From: Ferruginibacter sp.
GTDB lineage: Bacteria; Bacteroidota; Bacteroidia; Chitinophagales; Chitinophagaceae
DNA: 16,056 nucleotides
Direction: 5' to 3'
Assembly: GCA_025352435.1 (NCBI GenBank)
Contig: JANXTN010000045.1
Location: 1 to 16,056 of the forward strand
The notes under the pieces are model-generated. The model did no database searches. It saw only the letters and a program-made list of their open reading frames with translations, and was not told where the DNA came from. Positions 1 through 6,566 of this stretch are shown one piece after another (within the stretch, counting starts at the first letter, position 1; the number at the start of each line of letters is the position of its first letter). The position numbers and the translations under genes are program-made.

Positions 1-1649
1 ATTACGAGCCCTTTAGAGTTACGGGCGGCACGACCAGCAGTTTGAGTAAGGCTTCTTTCATTGCGCAGAAAGCCTTCTTTGTCTGCATCTAAAATAGCCA
101 CCAGCGATACTTCGGGCAGATCCAATCCTTCTCTTAAAAGATTTACACCCACAAGCACATCAATAATACCGAGTCGCAGTTCCCGCAGGATTTCTATCCG
201 GTCCAGTGTATGCACATTGCTGTGTATGTATTTAGATTTTATGTTGATGCGGTGCAGGTATTTATCCATCTCTTCCGCCATGCGTTTGGTGAGGGTTGTC
301 ACCAATATACGGTCACCCATTTTTATACGCTTGTCTATTTCATCCAACAAGTCATCTATTTGATTAATAGATGGGCGAATTTCAATCGGCGGATCCAACA
401 AACCTGTGGGCCGCACCACCTGTTCTACTACTACACCGCCACTTTTTTCCAGCTCATATTCTCCCGGCGTAGCCGAAACATACACCGTTTGGTTTACCAG
501 GTTTTCAAATTCATGAAAGTTTTGCGGACGGTTATCCATCGCCGATGGCAGGCGGAAACCATATTCCACAAGGGTTATCTTTCTGCTTCTGTCACCACCA
601 TACATACCACTTATTTGTGGAACAGTCTGGTGACTTTCATCCAATATGCAAAGGAAATCTTTAGGAAAATAATCTATTAAACAGAACGGCCTTGCACCGG
701 GCAGGCGTTGGTCAAAAAAGCGGGAATAGTTTTCAATGCCATTACAATAACCAAGCTCTTTGATCATTTCAATATCATAATTAACCCGCTCTGTTATGCG
801 TTGCGCTTCTATAAACTTGCCCGATTTTTTAAAATATTCTGCCTGCGCAAAACATTCATCTTGTATCTGGCTTATCACCCTTGCCTGCATGTCTTTTGGC
901 GCCAGGTAAAGAGATGCCGGAAAGATGGCCGCATCTATCACTTCTACAATACGCTTACCGGTGCTCAGCTCCAGCGTTTCTATCTTTTCTATTTCATCGC
1001 CAAAAAAACTGATGCGGTAACCATAATCTACATAGGGCAAATTAATATCTACTGTATCGCCCTTTACCCTAAAAGTGCCACGGGTAAAATCGCCCTGGCT
1101 GCGGTTATACAAACTGTTTACTAAAGAATGTAAAAAGCCCTGCCTGCTGATGACTTGATTTTTTCTGATGCGGATAATACCGTTTTCGTACTCCGCAGGG
1201 TTGCCCATACCATAAATGCAGCTTACACTTGCCACCACAATAATATCCCTGCGACCGCTCAGCAATTGTGCTGTTGCCTGCAGGCGAAGCTTATCCAGCT
1301 CTTCATTTATCGCAAGGTCTTTTTCTATATACGTATTGCTGCTCGGCATGTAAGCCTCGGGCTGGTAGTAATCATAATAAGATACAAAATACCCTACTGC
1401 ATTATCAGGGAAGAACTGCTTGAACTCGCCATACAACTGCGCTACGAGCGTTTTGTTATGGGTGATAACTAATGTGGGCCGCTGTGTCTGTTGTATAACA
1501 TTAGCCATGGTAAATGTTTTACCACTACCCGTTACGCCAAGCAAAACCTGGTGTTTTTCACCCTCGTTTACGCCCTCCACTAACTTGGCAATGGCGGCGG
1601 GCTGGTCACCGGCAGGTGTATAAGAAGATTGTAAATTAAAGTTGGACAA
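1..1649 (-). CDS. uvrB: UvrABC excinuclease subunit B, C-terminus beyond the window
   Basis: UvrB is the DNA-damage-verifying helicase-like subunit of nucleotide excision repair. It is loaded by UvrA and recruits UvrC for incision. The minus strand is open without a stop from the left edge to 1649, about 549 residues of a family that is usually about 670, so the end of helicase domain 2 and the C-terminal UVR domain are missing. Visible motifs: Walker A GVTGSGKT at residues 38-45, the beta-hairpin region YYDYYQPEAY near 91-100, Walker B DESH at 337-340, and LLREGLDLPEV and TAGRAARNSKG at the cut end. No in-frame ATG exists near the N-terminus; an in-frame TAG lies just upstream. The TTG at 1649-1647 gives MSNFNLQSSYTPAGDQP, which aligns with the usual UvrB start. 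A second TTG at 1676 would add nine residues. Family identity is certain; the start is inferred. Confidence 0.97.
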   Translation of the reverse strand, partial: MSNFNLQSSYTPAGDQPAAIAKLVEGVNEGEKHQVLLGVTGSGKTFTMANVIQQTQRPTLVITHNKTLVAQLYGEFKQFFPDNAVGYFVSYYDYYQPEAYMPSSNTYIEKDLAINEELDKLRLQATAQLLSGRRDIIVVASVSCIYGMGNPAEYENGIIRIRKNQVISRQGFLHSLVNSLYNRSQGDFTRGTFRVKGDTVDINLPYVDYGYRISFFGDEIEKIETLELSTGKRIVEVIDAAIFPASLYLAPKDMQARVISQIQDECFAQAEYFKKSGKFIEAQRITERVNYDIEMIKELGYCNGIENYSRFFDQRLPGARPFCLIDYFPKDFLCILDESHQTVPQISGMYGGDRSRKITLVEYGFRLPSAMDNRPQNFHEFENLVNQTVYVSATPGEYELEKSGGVVVEQVVRPTGLLDPPIEIRPSINQIDDLLDEIDKRIKMGDRILVTTLTKRMAEEMDKYLHRINIKSKYIHSNVHTLDRIEILRELRLGIIDVLVGVNLLREGLDLPEVSLVAILDADKEGFLRNERSLTQTAGRAARNSKGLV

Positions 1650-1734
1650 GAAACTGCTTTTTACAAATTTAAACAATGCACCCTATTAAAATAAGGTTTG
1701 CATGTTACCAAAACTGATAATAAATGAGCCGTAT

Positions 1735-1750
1735 TATTTTAATTAAAATA
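1735..1750. repeat. 16-bp perfect AT palindrome between the small membrane gene and uvrB
   Basis: TATTTTAATTAAAATA reads the same on both strands. It overlaps the stop codon of the small membrane-protein gene (stop at 1741-1739) and lies about 85 bp before the uvrB start. All bases are A or T, so chance occurrence in this AT-rich gap is quite possible. It could be a protein-binding site or a weak hairpin in the leader; no function can be assigned. Confidence 0.3.
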
Positions 1751-2011
1751 CCTCCTCATAAAATGTGCAATGGTAAAAGTTGGAATGATATCAGTAAACG
1801 GAAAAGCTTCTTCCACAAAATTTATTACCGCACCGGTTGCACCAAATCTGCCGCCAAAAGATTTAAAAAATATCATCGCAGAAATGGGTGCCCATATTAC
1901 ATCGCTAAACTCTCCAATGCCGGGTAAGGCAAAACTTAAACAGCCAATAAGGTCCATTACAATACAAAATGTAAGAGAAGGAACGGTGGTAGTTTGTTGG
2001 AGTGTTTTCAT
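1739..2011 (-). CDS. small conserved-type membrane protein, function unknown
   Basis: 90 residues, hydrophobic over most of the length. A first hydrophobic stretch covers roughly residues 10-32 (with LPGIGEFSDVIWAP following it) and a second glycine-rich one roughly 42-62, then a TDIIPTFTIAHF segment and a basic end MRRYFN. The pattern of two membrane segments joined by LPGIGEFSDVIWAP, ending in a TDIIPTFTIA motif, resembles short uncharacterised membrane proteins I associate with Bacteroidota; this is recall, not a search. The overlapping plus-strand frame (1770-2015) has no membrane pattern and is taken as its shadow. The gene runs in the same direction as uvrB, 89 bp upstream of the uvrB TTG start, so co-transcription is possible. 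There is no good Shine-Dalgarno site. The ATG at 2011 is the first in frame. Confidence 0.72.
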   Translation of the reverse strand: MKTLQQTTTVPSLTFCIVMDLIGCLSFALPGIGEFSDVIWAPISAMIFFKSFGGRFGATGAVINFVEEAFPFTDIIPTFTIAHFMRRYFN

Positions 2012-2050
2012 GTGAATTATTTGTACAAATACAATGCATTTTTTTCAGAT

Positions 2051-2066
2051 TGACAGTGTGACAGTG
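2051..2066. repeat. tandem 8-bp direct repeat TGACAGTG
   Basis: TGACAGTG occurs twice with no gap, followed by another T. It lies 40-55 bp upstream of the minus-strand membrane-protein start, a position where an activator or repressor could bind. Only two copies exist and there is no other support, so it may be a chance duplication. Confidence 0.35.
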
Positions 2067-2269
2067 TTAATTTTTGAGAAGTAGGAATGAGATAGCGGCA
2101 AGTTGGAAATTAAGAGTGAATGAGGTGGTGAATTGTGAAATACAGCGGGCGAGATGATATCTTTTTAAAAGAAGTCATCTCTGAGTTTAAGAATAGAATG
2201 CACAAATAACAAATACCTAGGCACAAAAAACTAAACAAGTTAATTTTAATATATATAAAATTAATAAAG

Positions 2270-2277
2270 TATATTTG
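2270..2277 (+). promoter_or_regulatory. putative Bacteroidota -7 element for the TPR gene
   Basis: TATATTTG is a full match to TAnnTTTG, the -7 consensus known from Bacteroidota housekeeping promoters. The -33 position has only a TTTT run (2244-2247) rather than TTTG. Transcription would begin roughly 75 bp before the ATG at 2361. The match is short and in AT-rich DNA, so confidence is moderate. Confidence 0.45.
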
Positions 2278-2360
2278 AGGTAGATTTAAAATTCTCTCTC
2301 TTATAAAAAAATCGGGGCTGCCTCCGCACTTTATTTTATTCATTTTATAAACTTTTTATT

Positions 2361-3128
2361 ATGAAACAACTTACAGGCAGCATATGCACTATGCTCATTA
2401 TGCTCTGTCTTTCTATGCATGGACTTTCGCAAGATAAAAAAATGACCTGGACTACCAAATCCAAACAGGCAAAAGAACTTGCATTGAGCGGTTCTTCACA
2501 TTTAATGAACGCTGAAGCTGAACAGGCTTTTACTGATTTTTCTGCTGCCTTAAAACTTGATCCTGATTTTACTGTTGCCCTTGTTTTTATGAGCAATCTT
2601 ACCCGTGGTGAAGCGAGGAAGATGTACACGGAAAAGGCTTTAAAAAGTGCGGCAAATAAAACAGCGGGAGAAAAGCTATTTGTTACGCTTCTCAATGAAA
2701 AAAATACACCGGATCAAAACAGAGACATCTGGGCCAAACTACACAGCATGTTTCCTGACGGAGAGATAATTGGCGACCGATATGTTCAAACCCGTGCTAC
2801 ACCTGAAGAGCGCTTTGCGGCAGCACAGGAGTATATGACCAAATTTCCTAATCAGCCGGCCATGTATAATACTATTGCCTATTATTACATGCTTGATAAA
2901 AAGGACAATGAAATGGCAAAAAAGAATTTTGAAAAATACATTTCCTTATATCCCGATGGTGCAAATCCGTATGATTCCATGGGTGAGTTTTACATGAACA
3001 CAGGAGATATGGAAAATTCCAAAAAATATTATGCAAAGGCACTGGAGAAATACCCTTTCTACAATAGCTCACTTACAGCGCTCCAAAAAATAACAGATAA
3101 GGATAAAAACAGTCAGGCAAAACAATAA
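2361..3128 (+). CDS. exported tetratricopeptide-repeat protein
   Basis: 255 residues. Residues 1-23 look like a signal peptide (MKQLTGSICT then a hydrophobic core ending GLSQ), so the protein is probably periplasmic or envelope-associated. TPR-like helical pairs appear at about 38-71 (EQAFTDFSAALKLDP), 166-199 (AKKNFEKYISLYPDG) and 202-235 (NPYDSMGEFYMNTGDMENS, then KKYYAKALEKYP). The tail is charged and lysine-rich (TDKDKNSQAKQ). TPRs bind other proteins; no catalytic domain is visible and the partner cannot be named. The gene stands alone: divergent upstream region and a strong terminator 10 bp after the stop. The ATG at 2361 is the natural start because it leads directly into the signal peptide; no clear ribosome site precedes it, which is common in this phylum. 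Confidence 0.88.
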   Translation: MKQLTGSICTMLIMLCLSMHGLSQDKKMTWTTKSKQAKELALSGSSHLMNAEAEQAFTDFSAALKLDPDFTVALVFMSNLTRGEARKMYTEKALKSAANKTAGEKLFVTLLNEKNTPDQNRDIWAKLHSMFPDGEIIGDRYVQTRATPEERFAAAQEYMTKFPNQPAMYNTIAYYYMLDKKDNEMAKKNFEKYISLYPDGANPYDSMGEFYMNTGDMENSKKYYAKALEKYPFYNSSLTALQKITDKDKNSQAKQ

Positions 3129-3138
3129 TTTTCTTACA

Positions 3139-3183
3139 ATAGAGCAACGAAGTTCTTACGTCTAGCAGTCTTCGTTGCTCTAT
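3139..3183 (+). terminator. strong intrinsic terminator after the TPR gene
   Basis: ATAGAGCAACGAAG (3139-3152) and CTTCGTTGCTCTAT (3170-3183) form a perfect 14-bp stem with a 17-nt loop, followed by ATTTTTATCTT. It begins 10 bp after the TPR stop codon. The perfect stem also reads on the other strand, so it may act in both directions. Confidence 0.85.
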
Positions 3184-3240
3184 ATTTTTATCTTATTTTC
3201 CCCTATATTTTTTTGAATCACTATGCGCATCGTTAATAAA

Positions 3241-3272
3241 GCTGCGCTTTGTGTATGGCGTTTTTGCGCAGC
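3241..3272 (-). terminator. GC-rich hairpin downstream of the decayed small gene
   Basis: GCTGCGC (3241-3247) and GCGCAGC (3266-3272) pair perfectly over 7 bp with an 18-nt loop. Read on the minus strand, the hairpin follows the remnant gene ending at 3310 and is followed by TTTATT, as for a weak intrinsic terminator. It may be the surviving terminator of that gene. Confidence 0.4.
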
Positions 3273-3309
3273 CTAAAAATATTTCCATCTAGGCCTGAAA
3301 AGAAAATAT

Positions 3310-3589
3310 TTATTTTCTATCCACCAACTCTTTCCAGTCTTTCTCAGTTACTTCCACACCAATTTTTTAGCGGTTTTTTTATGTTTGCAAAAGCTTCTTT
3401 GGGTCCTGAATCTGTTACATCTTTTACCTGGTTAAAACGGGCGAGGGCATTGCGAACATGGGTAGCATTTTCAAGGGGCTCTTTGCGTTTTTAAGTAAAT
3501 GCAAATGTCTTGCTAGGTAATTTATCTTTAGCAACTGTGCTTAATTTGCCGGATTTTGTGGCTGTCTTTGTTGCTGTTTTTATGAGCAT
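3310..3589 (-). pseudogene. decayed small conserved protein (DUF6582-like), stop plus frameshift
   Basis: Reading from ATG at 3589, the first 32 codons end in FAFT, then an in-frame TAA sits at 3493-3491. The same frame continues with a conserved-looking stretch, KRKEPLENATHVRNALARFN, then QVKDVTD and KEAFANIKK. The frame is then lost in the A-rich tract at 3363-3380, and homology-like sequence resumes in another frame as GVEVTEKDWKELVDRK, ending at TAA 3312-3310. The HVRNALARF and VTEKDWKEL segments resemble a small family of bacterial proteins that I recall as DUF6582-like; this is memory, not a search. An intact version would be about 93 residues. Two independent lesions make true decay more likely than a single sequencing error. 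A plus-strand frame over the same DNA (3249-3494) is an artefact. Confidence 0.68.
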
Positions 3590-3849
3590 GGTTATTATTT
3601 TAATGCATTAGAAAGTGAGGAAACAAAATACATATTTCATGCCGTAAGGGTGGCGCTTAAAACGGGCTTTTTGTGGAGCACTTGGTGCCGGTAATGCTGA
3701 CTAACGATATAAATAGCAAAGAAAATTTGCACTCATTACATTGAAGATAACATGCACCACCAAAAAATGAATTGGCTGAATTTGTGCTGTGCTGAAAACA
3801 GCATTAGGTATAACTTTATATCATCATCATCAACCCAACAAATTATAGT
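3590..3849. other. intergenic region before xth, no gene seen
   Basis: About 260 bp with no convincing reading frame on either strand. It contains the presumed xth promoter near 3811-3818 and a small 6-bp inverted repeat (TGCTGT/ACAGCA) around 3786-3804. It may also contain the former promoter of the decayed minus-strand gene. Confidence 0.5.
3811..3818 (+). promoter_or_regulatory. putative -7 element for xth
   Basis: TAACTTTA matches TAnnTTTG at all but the last base. It lies 31 bp before the xth ATG, giving a short leader, typical for a -7 box. There is no clear -33 TTTG at the usual spacing. Confidence 0.35.
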
Positions 3850-4623
3850 ATGAAAATAGCAACTTACAATGTGAATGGAGTAAATGGCAGACTGCCGGTA
3901 TTGCTGCGCTGGCTTGGAGAGACAAAGCCCGATGTAGTATGTCTGCAGGAGTTAAAAGCACCAGATGAAAAGTTCCCCGAAACAGCTATTTTAGAAGCAG
4001 GCTATCATGCCATTTGGCTGGGGCAAAAAAGCTGGAATGGTGTTGCAATATTGTCTCGTTTGGGCAAGCCCGAAGAAACGCAACGGGGGCTGCCCGGCGA
4101 TGAGGAAGATATACAAAGTCGTTACCTGGAAGCTACCATAAAAGGTATTACCATTGGTTGCCTTTACCTGCCAAACGGCAACCCTGCACCGGGTCCGAAA
4201 TATGATTATAAGCTTGCTTGGTTTGAGCGCTTACATAAATATGCAGCCAAGTTATTGAAAGCAGACAAGCCGGTAATAATAACGGGTGACTTTAATGTAA
4301 TGCCCACCGAACTTGATGTGTACAAACCTGAGCGCTGGGTAGATGATGCGCTCTTTCGTCCGGAAGTGCGGCAGGCTTTTAAAAAATTGACAGACAAAGG
4401 CTGGACAGATGCCATTAGAAAATTATATCCTGATGAAGTGATCTATACGTTCTTCGATTACTTTAGAAACGCATACGGACGGAATGCGGGGCTGCGCATC
4501 GACCATTTTCTGCTAAGCCCTGAAGTAGTTCCTCGGCTTAGTGCAGCGGGTACTGACCACCAAGTGCGTGGTTGGGAAAAGACGAGCGATCATTTGCCGG
4601 TGTGGATAGAGGTGGAGGATTAA
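3850..4623 (+). CDS. xth: exodeoxyribonuclease III (AP endonuclease)
   Basis: 257 residues, full length for the ExoIII/Xth family of Mg-dependent enzymes that cut DNA at abasic sites and trim 3' ends in base-excision repair. All hallmarks are present: MKIATYNVNG with N7, LQELK with catalytic E34, the Tyr of CLYLPNGN at Y106, GDFNVMP with D147 and N149, a GLRIDHFLLS block with D218, and the final SDHLPVW with D247 and H248. The ATG at 3850 gives the canonical N-terminus. No signal peptide, so cytoplasmic. The gene is flanked by intergenic DNA and appears monocistronic. It is separate from uvrB, with other genes between. The DYFRNAYGRNAG segment is a variant of the usual ExoIII loop before RIDH but leaves the catalytic residues intact. 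Confidence 0.96.
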   Translation: MKIATYNVNGVNGRLPVLLRWLGETKPDVVCLQELKAPDEKFPETAILEAGYHAIWLGQKSWNGVAILSRLGKPEETQRGLPGDEEDIQSRYLEATIKGITIGCLYLPNGNPAPGPKYDYKLAWFERLHKYAAKLLKADKPVIITGDFNVMPTELDVYKPERWVDDALFRPEVRQAFKKLTDKGWTDAIRKLYPDEVIYTFFDYFRNAYGRNAGLRIDHFLLSPEVVPRLSAAGTDHQVRGWEKTSDHLPVWIEVED

Positions 4624-4629
4624 AGATTA

Positions 4630-4655
4630 CCCCGTCCGCGAAGGCGGATACCCTC
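4630..4655. repeat. GC-rich palindromic intergenic segment, possible dispersed repeat
   Basis: Just after the xth stop, TCCGC (4635-4639) and GCGGA (4644-4648) form a tight hairpin with a 4-nt loop, flanked by C-rich tracts (ACCCCGTCC on the left, CCCTCCCCG on the right). This GC-rich block stands out in AT-rich intergenic DNA. It resembles short palindromic intergenic repeats scattered in some Bacteroidota genomes. No T-run follows, so it is not a typical terminator. Repeat status cannot be shown from one copy. Confidence 0.35.
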
Positions 4656-4782
4656 CCCGAATAGATGAATGGCAGCTTGTATGGAATTTGTTTTGATGAA
4701 AATTCAGCAGCAATACACTATCACCCACCAGTAAAGCTGGCTGCAAATTATAATATGAGTCTTTTCTTTTTTTGGCAAGAAA

Positions 4783-4790
4783 TACTTTTG
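4783..4790 (+). promoter_or_regulatory. putative -7 element for the S41 peptidase gene
   Basis: TACTTTTG matches TAnnTTTG exactly and ends 16 bp before the ATG at 4807. If used, transcription begins just before 4807, which supports that ATG over the upstream ATG at 4665 in a different frame. The -33 region is T-rich but lacks a clear TTTG. Confidence 0.45.
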
Positions 4791-4806
4791 TTACAAACTA
4801 CTGCAA

Positions 4807-6306
4807 ATGAGAAAATACGTAAGCCTTGTAATCATTTTATTTATTGCCAAAACTGTAACGGGGCAGCAAATGGTACGAACTTTTTACCCATCTCAATTAA
4901 GGCAGGATATTGCTGTTTTAAAAGAGGCATTGACTATGCTCTGCATCCGGGGCTTTATAAATACAACAGCAAACAACAAATAGAAAAACTATTTGTGAAC
5001 CTAACCAATAGCACATCAAAACCATTACTCGAAAAACAATTCTACCTGCTTCTTGCCAAGTTTACAGAAAAGATTGGCTGCGGGCATACCTACTTAAATC
5101 CGCTTAACCTCGAAGAAAATATTCCGGCACTTTACATGCCCGAAAAAATACTTCCGTTTTGCTTTGTTATAATAGATAGAAAATTTATTATTACCCACAA
5201 CCTAAGTGCGGATTCCACATTGAAAAGGGGAACAGAAATTACAAAGATTAATGGGTATGCTACCTCCCAAATTATTGACAGCCTTTTGCACGTAAGCAGG
5301 GCAGATGGAAAAAATGCTATTGGTAAAAAGTTAGCAAATATGGAGCTTGTACCCGAGCAGGTAAATAAATATAAACTTACCGATATTTTTCTGCCATTGT
5401 TTTTTCCATCTATAAAAAATGACTTTATCGTAGAAACAAAATCTATTGACAATAAAATCACCACAGCAAAAATAAACGGCATAACTACAGCGCAAAGAGG
5501 AGGCATTTATAAAAAGAGGTATGGTATTGTGCCCAAAGGTGAAAATGCTTTGAAAGTGCAAATGCTTAATGATAGCACCTTTAATTTTAAGATAGGTACG
5601 TTTAGTTTTTTTGGTGAAGAAAATCCTTTTACAAAAATAATTGACAGCCTTTTTTTAGAGTTATCAAACCATAAGAAAATAAATAACCTGATTTTAGATA
5701 TACGCACAAATGAAGGAGGAAGCACAGAAGCAAGAAACTCATTGTTGAAATATATTTTGCCAAAAGACTTTGTAGTAAAAGATTACCGGGAAAGACCTTT
5801 TTATTCTTTTTTGGAAGTATCCAAAAAATTACTTCCTTTTTTAAACACATGGGATGAAAGTTTTTACGACCCGAAACCTGATAGCATATTTAAGAAAAAT
5901 GAATTTGGTTTTTATGAAGATCAGTCTACTACAGCCAATAATAACTTTGTAGACTTTAAAATAAACAGCAACAGTTTTAAAGGTAATGTATATCTGATGA
6001 CGAGTCCGGTAAACAGTTCTGCAGCATTCGAGTTTGCCTGGGTCATTAAACAATATAATGCGGGGAAGATTGTGGGCGAAAAAACCGGCGGAACCAAGCA
6101 GGGTTTAAATGGCGGAAAGTTCTTTTTTAAGGCTCCCGTATTCGAGAATTGAAGTGGATGTGCCATTTATTTATCAAGCACACATAGGACAAGCAGATGA
6201 GGGTGTAGCTCCTGACTACCATGTAACAGCAACCAAACAGGATATTTACAATGGAGATGTTGCGCAATTGCAATTTGTAATGAAACTGATTAATGCAAAA
6301 AAATAA
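4807..6306 (+). pseudogene. exported S41-family peptidase, frameshifted twice
   Basis: The true start is ATG 4807: MRKYVSLVIILFIAKTVTGQ is a signal peptide, followed by FYPSQLRQDIAVLKEALT. That frame stops at TAG 4981-4983. The sequence continues in another frame from about 4941 as LHPGLYKYN and runs to a TGA just after 6150. It resumes in the first frame from about 6124 as LRLPYSRIEVDVPFIYQ and ends at 6306. Both shifts fall on short repeats: a doubled CT at 4939-4942 (+2) and a six-T run near 6124-6129 (+1). Removing them gives a continuous protein of about 498 residues. S41 (C-terminal-processing-peptidase-like) features are a PDZ-like middle, LILDIRTNEGG, and MTSPVNSSAAFEFA with the expected nucleophilic Ser, then VGEKTGGTKQG. 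Either a recent pseudogene or two sequence errors. The 495-codon frame beginning at 4665 includes upstream non-coding sequence and is not the real N-terminus. Confidence 0.85.
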
Positions 6307-6465
6307 GTTTGAGGTGCAAAAGAGAATAAAATGATTGTGTGAATCCATTGTAGAAACTGAGGGGGTAATTTTTTAATTACCAGCTTACCAAATGTAAAAC
6401 TACGCCGTCCTACAGAGTACTTGGATGGAGGGGAACTTGCAGCGTGCTTTTCTTATGAAAGCTAT

Positions 6466-6473
6466 TACATTTG
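6466..6473 (+). promoter_or_regulatory. putative -7 element for the M20 amidohydrolase
   Basis: TACATTTG matches TAnnTTTG exactly, 93 bp before the ATG at 6567, within a 260-bp gap (6307-6566) that otherwise holds no gene. There is only a partial -33 match. A closer TAGTTTAT-like site also exists, so the assignment is tentative. Confidence 0.35.
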
Positions 6474-6566
6474 TTTAGTTGAAGTATCAATAATACAACC
6501 AGATAACTTTTACTTACTTGAAATATTTTAGTTTATTAACTGCACCAATCATCTAAACCTAAATAA

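Larger units (their letters stand above)
2012..2360. other. divergent intergenic region, no gene
   Basis: 349 bp between the minus-strand membrane-protein gene and the plus-strand TPR gene. A minus-strand frame (2110-2343) is open but is low-complexity with no recognisable domain, so I do not call it. The region holds an 8-bp tandem repeat at 2051-2066, a -7-like element for the TPR gene at 2270-2277, and on the minus strand near 2026-2033 a one-mismatch version (TGTATTTG) that could serve the membrane-protein gene. Confidence 0.6.

Noticed and set aside
61..1623. Several plus-strand frames across the uvrB region
   Set aside because: They are antisense shadows of uvrB, which is open without interruption on the minus strand.
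1770..2015. Plus-strand 81-codon frame opposite the small membrane protein
   Set aside because: The minus-strand product has clear membrane segments and conserved-type motifs; the plus-strand product does not.
2110..2343. Minus-strand 77-codon frame
   Set aside because: Low-complexity, no domain, overlaps the likely promoter of the TPR gene, and no ribosome site.
3249..3494. Plus-strand 81-codon frame
   Set aside because: The opposite strand carries the recognisable decayed gene; this frame has no family-like pattern.
4665..4806. Upstream part of the long 495-codon plus-strand frame as the peptidase N-terminus
   Set aside because: It has no signal peptide or family match, while the ATG at 4807 in another frame gives a clean signal peptide and a -7 box sits just before it.
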